Assembly: GCF_026213295.1 (NCBI RefSeq)
Contig: NC_079421.1
Coordinates: forward strand, 22,306,171 to 22,370,170
Origin: Gadus chalcogrammus
Taxonomy: Eukaryota > Chordata > Actinopteri > Gadiformes > Gadidae
Direction of reading: 5' to 3'
Length of the DNA stretch: 64,000 nucleotides
In this document: in pieces, positions 55,473 through 64,000 of the stretch
Position numbering within the stretch: the first letter of the stretch is position 1
Layout of the letters: every line of letters starts with the position of its first letter
Program-made: the position numbers and the translations under genes
The notes under the pieces: generated by a model
Seen by the model: only the letters and a program-made list of their open reading frames with translations
What the model was told of the DNA's origin: nothing
The model's database searches: none

Positions 55473-58066
55473 TCAATCGTCTCCCATGTCGTTGGCTCTC
55501 TTGGACTCGTTGTCGGGCTTTCCTTCGGCCGGCTGGGACTCTCCCCCACTGCCCCCCCCACCTCCTCCCCCTCCGCCACCACGGTTGCGGTTGCGGGCCC
55601 CTGGCTGATAGAGCTGGATGGCAGGTCGATCCTGGAGCAGAAACGTACAAGATGTGAATAAAGACGAACGTAGAAACATTCACAGAACATTATACAAGCA
55701 GCAGCTCTGCTCCATGCCCTTACCTTGTTGCGCATGCGATCTCTCTTCATATTCTCTTCCTTCCGGTTGTCCTTGGCCGACCGCTCGTTGGCGGCGGACT
55801 CGTTGGCGCTGCCTCCCCTCTTCTTGTCCCAGTCGCGCTCCTTGTCCCGCTTCCCGGCCTCTTCTCTCTTCCTGCAGGCGTTCTCGCCGTCGTGGCGCTC
55901 CCGCCGCCGCCTCCTGTCCTCGTCCTGACGCCGGATGCGGTCCTTCTCCTTCTGCCGGCGTTCCCTGTCCCTCTCCCGGTCGCGTTCCCGGTCTCTGACG
56001 ACGTCCCGGTCTCTGACAACGTCCCGGTCACGAATGGCGTCCCGGTCTCGGACGGCGTCCCGGTCTCGGACGGCGTCCCGGTCTCGAACAGCGTCACGTT
56101 CCCGGTCCCGGACGGTGTCACGCTCCCGGAACTCTTTGCGTCCCTCCTCATCGACCCTGCGAGCGAGTTAGGAGAGTGAAAGTGTGTTAATTAACTATTA
56201 TATATACATAACGACAATTCTTCCTGAGAATCGGCTCACTCACTTCCTGGGTCGGTCTTCCTTGTTATCGATTATCGTCCTCTTCTTCAGATCCAAACTG
56301 CCCATCACTTTATCGTCTTTCATTGGCCTCTCGAGTCTCTTCGGCTTGTCTTTAGGCTTCTCCGTGTCCATCTCCTCCCCTCTGTCTGGTTTCCTCAGGA
56401 GCTGGATAAGAGGGGTTCAAGAAAATATTCATAAATTACATCGTATTTTTGGCAGGGTTAAAGCCGATGCTTCTGTCCTCTGCAGTAACTACCTTGATCT
56501 TGGGCTCCTCCTTCACTTGGTCTTTGTCTGAGGGCCGGTCCGGTTTCTTCATCTTGTCGTTGTCTTTGCGTCTCCGTCGCTCTTCGTCGCGCCACTTACG
56601 GCGTTCCTCGTCACGCTGTCTCTTGCGTTCAAGCTCCCTCCTCTTCCTCTCCTCCTTCTTCTCTTCTCTGATTCTCTGCACATTGTTAAAGAACAGTTCA
56701 CAGATTAAATGGGTAAATGTTAAGTATATAATTTTAACATTAATGTAAAGTATATAAAGTGTATCCTGCAATATTTTACAACCAAAAAATTACCTGCTTA
56801 TTCTTCAGAAAGTCCAAGAGGGGAGTTGTTTTTCTGGCTGTAAAAGTGGACAAGAGTGTTCATTTTGTTTGAATACTTCGCTAGACTTGTGTCATATTTT
56901 CATTTTAAAATCCACATGTTACATACCACCAAGCTCTTTGGTTTTCGCCTCAAGCTCTTCCAAGAGAGTCTCTGGAGTGGATGTCATCTTTTCATCATCA
57001 TGTCCATTATATACTTCCAGGAATCTTTCGTAATCAGGATCTAAAACGTAAACGGCAATCTTCATGAAACCACTTTTTTTTTCGAAGTTTGATTCCCATT
57101 CTATAACATTTAAAAAGTAGCTCTATACTAGAAGCTAGACATTGACAGTTGATGTTCCAGACATGGTCCCCGAGGTTCAAGGAAAGCTCAAAATGGATAT
57201 TGGTTAGGATGGAGAAGATGGTTGAATATAACCGTTGCAGGAATAACATTTTCCGATATGGCTGTCGACAATAACTTTACCATCATCTATGGTTCCACAC
57301 TTTGCATCTCGTTTTTTGATTCTTTTCTTGCCAATCTTCTGAAAAGGCGCAAACTCCACAACAGCTGTATACTCTTGTCCTGTTAAGAAGAAAACAAGGA
57401 AGCAAGTTAACAAAAATGTCTAGTAATAATCTAGTAATAATTGTACCACAAACGAAGCCTCTTATAGTAAAATACATGTTCTTAATACCTTTGCCATCGA
57501 TGAAAACATATCCATCAAATCTATCTCTGAAGAGGACAATATCCTCTTGTTGTTTGAAGTTAATATACGCCCTTGAAAAGACGTGGGGGGAGAGGCTAGA
57601 AACATACAAAGAAAGACAAAGGTTGTGTGAATGCTCAAGTATTAAACCTCCATAATCTGTGTTATTTCATAAGGAGCACTGCCTCACCTGGTGTCACTGG
57701 AGAAGAACTCCAGATAGTCGAGTTCTGGCAGCGGCTGCAGCTGCTCCTCCAGCTCCTCCTTGGTGAGGCTCGGGGGCAGACGTCTGATCACGATCTACAA
57801 AACAACGGTGGAGTTAGAAGGACCGTCAGATAAAAAACACGAGTATGTAAACGTACATCTGTTTAATAAACAATCTAACTAGAGGGGCGTTGACCCGACT
57901 AAAGTTATCCAAACAAACGTGCTGACCCGACGCTAGCATAGCTAGCGGGTCGTACCTTTGTCATCGCCTCTCTCCTCTCCTTCAGCTTCTCGATCTTCTC
58001 TCCCTCCTCGCATTTCCCCTCCATCCTCCTCTCCTTGGGGCGGGTGTTCTCCTTGTCCTCCTTCAT
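55473..58066 (-). CDS. upf3b: regulator of nonsense transcripts 3B (UPF3B)
   Basis: Ten coding exons on the minus strand: 58066-57956, 57794-57688, 57595-57489, 57379-57281, 57040-56930, 56837-56794, 56675-56493, 56401-56244, 56156-55724 and 55631-55473, giving 503 residues (human 483). Domains: RRM-like fold from VIRRLPPSLTKEELEEQL through YINFKQQEDIVLFRDRFDGY (about 38-135), which contacts UPF2; the conserved TSTPETLLEELEAK segment (about 163-176); a long Arg/Glu/Lys charged region; and the C-terminal exon-junction-complex motif RMRNKDRPAIQLYQPGARNR. UPF3B links exon junction complexes to UPF1/UPF2 in nonsense-mediated decay and shuttles between nucleus and cytoplasm. Oddities: six 18-bp coding repeats in the charged region, and a poly-Gly run just after the EJC motif. 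Divergent from ndufa1. Confidence 0.96.
55987..56094 (-). repeat. upf3b: coding 18-bp minisatellite in upf3b, six units
   Basis: Six in-register 18-bp units (plus-strand unit like CCCGGTCTCGGACGGCGT; two are identical) encode six-residue repeats of the RDRDAV/RDRDVV type. Related but out-of-register RDRE sequence continues on both sides. Confidence 0.93.
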
Positions 58067-58191
58067 GGTCGAAAGTTTGGTTTAGAGATCAGTTCTTGTC
58101 AATGTCCATCCACGCTGTTTCTGTTTACTTCTTAGCTGTGAGTTAGCGACCAAAGTATCCAGCAGGCACTTCCTCTAGAGACGGCGGCGGT

Positions 58192-58331
58192 AGTTCTGTC
58201 TCCAGGGCGATAGAGGGCGCTGTGGTAGTTTTGTCTCCAGGGCGACAGAGGGCGCTATGGTAGTTCTGTCTCCAGAGCGATAGAGGGCGCTGTGGTAGTT
58301 CTGTCTCCAGGACGATAGAGGGCGCTGTGGT
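58192..58331. repeat. 35-bp minisatellite, four copies, in the upf3b-ndufa1 divergent promoter
   Basis: Exactly four 35-bp units starting at 58192, 58227, 58262 and 58297, nearly identical. Each contains (T/C)AGAGGGCGC. A CCAAT box follows at once (58332-58336). Confidence 0.95.
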
Positions 58332-58639
58332 CCAATCAAAACAACGCGCACAGCACCTTTGAATTAAAAATAATACGGAATACATTAATTTAAATAATAT
58401 CACAAACGAGAAATAATTATAGAGATATCTTTAAGTCCTGTCTACAAAAATAAAACATTTAATAGTTTTTGTATATGTACCTGACAATGCAATATATTAC
58501 TTTGGTTTTGTTATATTACCATGTAATAGTATGTTCATGATTATGATTCCACTTGTATTTAAATTAAAAACGAACACTACACCAAACATCAGTTTGCGTT
58601 GATATTTTATTAAAATTAAGAGTAAAAGCTCGTTGCGCC

Positions 58640-58648
58640 CCGGAAGTG
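58640..58648. promoter_or_regulatory. ndufa1: ETS/GABP (NRF-2) site upstream of ndufa1
   Basis: CCGGAAGTG lies 127 bp upstream of the ndufa1 start codon. GABP/NRF-2 sites of this form are typical of nuclear genes for respiratory proteins. A second GGAAGTG on the minus strand (58167-58174) lies upstream of upf3b. Confidence 0.5.
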
Positions 58649-58774
58649 AACGGATGACCGTCAAGTTGTTGTGAGGACGTTGGACATTTTGTTGGCTTCC
58701 TCCCGTCAGACGCTCCTCTTAAAGCGTCTTATTGAATATATAACTGAGCTGCATGGTCCAGAAGCACCGACAGC

Positions 58775-59209
58775 ATGTGGTATGAGATACTCCCCGGGTT
58801 GGCCATCATGACCGCGTGTCTCATCATCCCTGGAGCCGCGACGATACAGATCCACAAGTTCACCAACGGAGGAAAGGTGAGCTGACTGCAGCCCGACTGC
58901 AAGACCCCCAGGATGTCTGACAGGGTCCACTGTTTATCACCAAACCTCTGTGCATGCCCTTCTAAATATTCTGCAATATAAAACTGTTTGTGAAGATGAG
59001 ACGTTTGTGTTTGCAGGAGAAGAGACTAGCCCGGGTCCCGTACCAGTGGTATCTGATGGAGAGGGACAAGAGGGTGTCTGGGAAGGGAGAGTACCATCAA
59101 TCCAAGGTAACGTCTGACTCCCCATGGTGCCTGCAGGACCTCACCCAAAACGTGTTTGAAAACTGATGTTATTTTCTTCTTTTTTTAGGGACTTGAAAAC
59201 ATTCAATGA
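58775..59209 (+). CDS. ndufa1: NADH dehydrogenase 1 alpha subcomplex subunit 1 (MWFE)
   Basis: Three coding exons: 58775-58876, 59017-59106 and 59189-59209, giving exactly 70 residues as in human. It starts [12 protein letters not shown] (human MWFEILPG, origin of the name MWFE). A single transmembrane helix spans about residues 5-25, followed by a charged tail with [20 protein letters not shown]. It is an accessory subunit of mitochondrial complex I in the inner membrane, needed for assembly; it has no cleaved presequence, and its N-terminal helix serves as targeting signal. The ATG is the first in the mRNA-like sequence and fits the family. The gene is divergent from upf3b (709 bp between start codons) and convergent with nkap. 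Confidence 0.97.
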
Positions 59210-59244
59210 GAACGGCAAGATGTCACTGCAAAAATGTGTTGTAT

Positions 59245-59250
59245 AATAAA
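59245..59250 (+). terminator. ndufa1: polyadenylation signal of ndufa1
   Basis: AATAAA 36 bp past the stop codon, so the 3' UTR is very short. Confidence 0.7.
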
Positions 59251-60467
59251 TATGTTTAAACCTTCAAACAAGTGTACAGTTAATTCTAACACTATACACA
59301 TGTCAAATACGATTTAGATCGTCTGTTCTTCACTCAGTAGTCTCGATTAAAGTTGCAAGCCACGAAGAGGATGTTTGCATTGGGACCACCATTACCCCTA
59401 TGGAGGGACCTGTTCATGAAATATAAGCCTTTACCGATAGTTTAACCTCACATAATGTACCTCTACCTGACTAATCCACTGTTATCAAGGTGGGACCCCA
59501 AATCAGTTGCAAAAGTATACTCAAGTAGTAGACAAAGAAGAAAAACATACTGGTAGAAGTACTTCACGTCATATTATTCAAGAGACGTAACCCACTCTAA
59601 CTTCAACTAAAAAAACAAATCAAGAAATACAAAATTTATCCATTGTGCCAATCAGTTGTCTGTCAGATACTGAACTTGAAAGTGATCAAAACACAACACC
59701 ATCAGGTCTAATTAAGCCTTTTGGGAAGGCACGTAAGCATGCAGAATAAATTAATCGATAATGGACCTGGTTTGAAAATGTAAGAAGTACAAATTACAGA
59801 TGTGTAAATGTAGGGAGAAATATTCAAAAGCAGTGAGAAATTAATTCAATTACAGATGCATGAAAACTATCCTACTTAAGAACAGTAACCTTAAGTATTC
59901 GTACTTTTACTTCCAATCTCTGAATAGTAGGGCTGGCCCTAATAAAACATTCCAAATTTCAGACAAGTTTATTCCAAATATTCCAATGTTTAGAAGTAAG
60001 TAAATAGTACATATCTTTCCCTGCCTAAATCGAGGATCACTGCTGCATTGACTTTTTTCCTTTTAATTACTAATGTGATTTAGTAAAGCCAAAAGCAAAA
60101 CTAAAATTTCAAGCAGGATTGCTGCGTGTCACCTGCTCGGTGTAGCAGCTCTGATTGATTAGAGCTATATTTGTTTTCATTAAAATTAAATATGTGGGAT
60201 AAAAATACATTTTGTCTTTTATCAGTCAAGATCCCTCAGTTTGGATTCAGATTAATATTTGCCCGAGGCCATTGAGCCAACCTTTGAACTAATTCGACCA
60301 GACACAACTCTAGTACTTCTCAAAATGATTGTGCTCTACCTCCAAGCTGTCTTTTTGTAAATAAAAAAAAGGTGTAAAACAAAAGGATAAATCATGTGCT
60401 ACATAACATTAAAGAACAATAACGGCAGAGTTTTAACCCAAAAGGAAGCTGGGGGTACATTCAAGAA
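59251..60467. other. AT-rich intergenic stretch, nothing seen
   Basis: The space between the convergent 3' ends of ndufa1 and nkap. No ORF, tandem repeat or RNA gene that I can support. Confidence 0.5.
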
Positions 60468-60473
60468 TTTATT
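60468..60473 (-). terminator. nkap: possible polyadenylation signal of nkap
   Basis: AATAAA on the minus strand about 310 bp past the nkap stop. Confidence 0.5.
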
Positions 60474-60779
60474 AACCACTGGGTTTCTGAATGTGTGGGA
60501 ATTTACACAAGGTAAAGAGCAGAATAAGCCCACAACCAATTGCTAAATAGAATTGACAGTACAGTATTCATACCATAGTGAGCCAATCTGACTCATACTA
60601 GTACAAATGTCCAATCAAATTAAAAGCAAAAAAAATGTCAGCACAGTACAGTTTTAAAAACCAAAAAAATAGAATTTGCTTACAAATCTAGGCTGGACAA
60701 TGCATGTGGGCTTTTACTATAAAACACTGCTATACAACCGCGACGGACAAACCCAGAACCAAAGCTTGAGATGCACCGT

Positions 60780-62947
<2,168 letters not shown>

Positions 62948-63312
62948 TCTGGCTGCCGTTAAAACACACGACCACGGCAGAACTGGTGAACAAAACAACA
63001 ACTGGGCCTCTACCGAGAGCCCTGATACGCCATGACGATTGTTGCTCTCGGAAAACGTTTCCAAACAGGATATTGTGCCTCCGCAGATCGCTACACGAAG
63101 AACAACGTACAGGGGAGCAAGGTTCCGCTTGGGATTTATTTGTAAACAGTCCTGTACTGATTCAAGGCTCGTCAACCAGTCGATATTTCATTTGAACAAC
63201 TGAAAACCGCTATTAACATTATCATGATTGAATATTGTTATTATTATGATTCTATTTTGGGTTTTAGAAATAAATAAATTATCGAAGTCTAAAAACGTAC
63301 TCCGATTGCGCT

Positions 63313-63465
63313 CTACAGCTGCACCTGGTGGCCGCCCGGGTCACGACAACAGTAGTAGCCGCCCTACAGTGGCCCCTGGTGGCCGCCCGGGTCATGAAAG
63401 AAGTAGTGGCCTCCTTACAGCGGCCTCTGGTGGCCGGCCGGGTCATGACAGCGGTAGTGAACCTC
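63313..63465. repeat. 51-bp minisatellite, three copies, upstream of nkap
   Basis: Units start at 63313, 63364 and 63415. The best conserved part is CTGGTGGCCGCCCGGGTCA. The array lies about 370 bp upstream of the nkap start codon and just left of, or overlapping, a possible plus-strand first exon. Confidence 0.93.
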
Positions 63466-63569
63466 AGAGACGTGCCGCGGCTGTCTATTTTTTTGTCGTC
63501 TGTGCCTCGCCAAGTTACAACTGCAGGTAACAATCCGGCTTGGTCAAAACAGAAAAACAGAAAGCGCAG
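63445..63569 (+). CDS. possible first coding exon of an unidentified plus-strand gene (partial)
   Basis: An ATG at 63445 opens a frame of 41 codons plus two bases that ends at an almost perfect donor CAG|GTAAGTG (63569/63570). The peptide begins MTAVVNLRDVPRLSIFLSS and ends SKQKNRKRR; its Arg-bearing amphipathic start could be a mitochondrial presequence. The frame overlaps the last unit of the 51-bp minisatellite. I do not recognise the protein; the rest would lie beyond the window. It may instead be a non-coding 5' exon, or chance. Confidence 0.35.
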
Positions 63570-64000
63570 GTAAGTGATGCACTGCATGCAATTGGTCTGA
63601 ACAGCCTGATGAAGAACTCATCCCGTGTGTGTGTGTGTGAGTGTATGCATGTGTGTGTGGGGGAAACCTTTCTGCCACGGAAGGCCGCGCTGTCGCCCAT
63701 TGAAGGAGGAACAAATGCAGGGCTGCGTTACTTTTGTTAGCCTGGACCACCTATGTGCATGTCGTGGTCCTGATCTCTCCCAGCGCGATGACCAGGTCAC
63801 TAAACCCCAAGGTCTTCGTCCAGGTCCCTGTGTGTAGTGTAGCAGTGGTGTGATGCCATGGACGCGTTTGAAATACACAGCTTACTTGGATGGAGGAGCT
63901 AACGTTAGCTGTGTTTTTGTTTGCATGTTAGCAGCTACTGCTATCGTGCTAGTTGCAGAAAAAACATTTTTTTTATTCATTCACTCAATTATACATGACT
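63570..64000. other. no gene seen; possible first intron with TAGC-rich sequence
   Basis: A short GT-rich patch lies at about 63627-63660, and CTAACGTTAGC-type sequence at about 63899-63955. No coding content is supported. Confidence 0.4.

Noticed and set aside
55747..56151. GTPSETG-repeat frame on the minus strand inside upf3b
   Set aside because: Shifted-frame reading of the 18-bp coding repeat; the upf3b frame is fixed by flanking exons and phases.
58143..58403. Minus-strand frame through the 35-bp array
   Set aside because: Open only because 35-bp units happen to lack stops in one register chain; no coding features and it lies in a divergent promoter.

Overview
This window is vertebrate nuclear DNA, almost certainly from a teleost fish. 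Genes are intron-split with GT-AG junctions. Coding genes fill the right 40 kb, while the left 22 kb holds no gene I can identify. The DNA is very rich in long, nearly pure (CA/GT)n arrays (about ten, several over 100 bp) plus other tandem repeats. That microsatellite load recalls gadiform (cod-like) genomes, but the species is inference only.

Layout. 1-22.4 kb: microsatellites, G- and C-rich runs, a GA-rich purine block, two perfect hairpins, a short telomere-like run, and weak hints of an unidentified minus-strand gene (polyadenylation-like site near 5.08 kb, possible last exon near 7.2 kb, promoter and first-exon-like block near 21.7-22.0 kb). 22.4-23.2 kb: a tRNA-Glu(TTC) gene beside a 17-bp minisatellite. 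23.8-26.7 kb: ube2a (+). 27.5-30.8 kb: nkrf (-), convergent with ube2a. 31-46.4 kb: septin6 (-), 10 coding exons. 47.8-50.25 kb: pttg1/securin (+). 50.6-51.6 kb: sowahd (+), one exon. 52.1-53.9 kb: rpl39 (-). 54.6-58.1 kb: upf3b (-). 58.8-59.25 kb: ndufa1 (+), divergent from upf3b. 60.5-62.9 kb: nkap (-). 63.4 kb to the end: a possible first exon of an unidentified plus-strand gene.

The gene set UBE2A, NKRF, SEPTIN6, SOWAHD, RPL39, UPF3B, NDUFA1, NKAP is the human Xq24 block, so this is a conserved syntenic segment. Differences are the presence of pttg1 (human 5q33) between septin6 and sowahd, and the absence of recognisable RNF113A or AKAP14. The genes are housekeeping functions, not an operon: ubiquitin conjugation, transcriptional repression, septin cytoskeleton, separase inhibition, ribosome, nonsense-mediated decay, respiratory complex I and splicing. 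I rebuilt every coding exon from splice sites; each spliced frame closes exactly, and five lengths equal the family length (ube2a 152, septin6 434, rpl39 51, ndufa1 70 residues; nkap 417 against 415 in human).

The most unusual structure is non-genic. Three unrelated tandem arrays (17-bp, 35-bp and 51-bp units), at 22.9, 58.2 and 63.3 kb, all carry sequence resembling the CTCF core motif. All three lie upstream of gene starts, two of them in divergent promoters. Coding-sequence minisatellites in upf3b and nkap, a GU-repeat starting at a septin6 splice donor, and a securin with a changed KEN box are the other points of interest.
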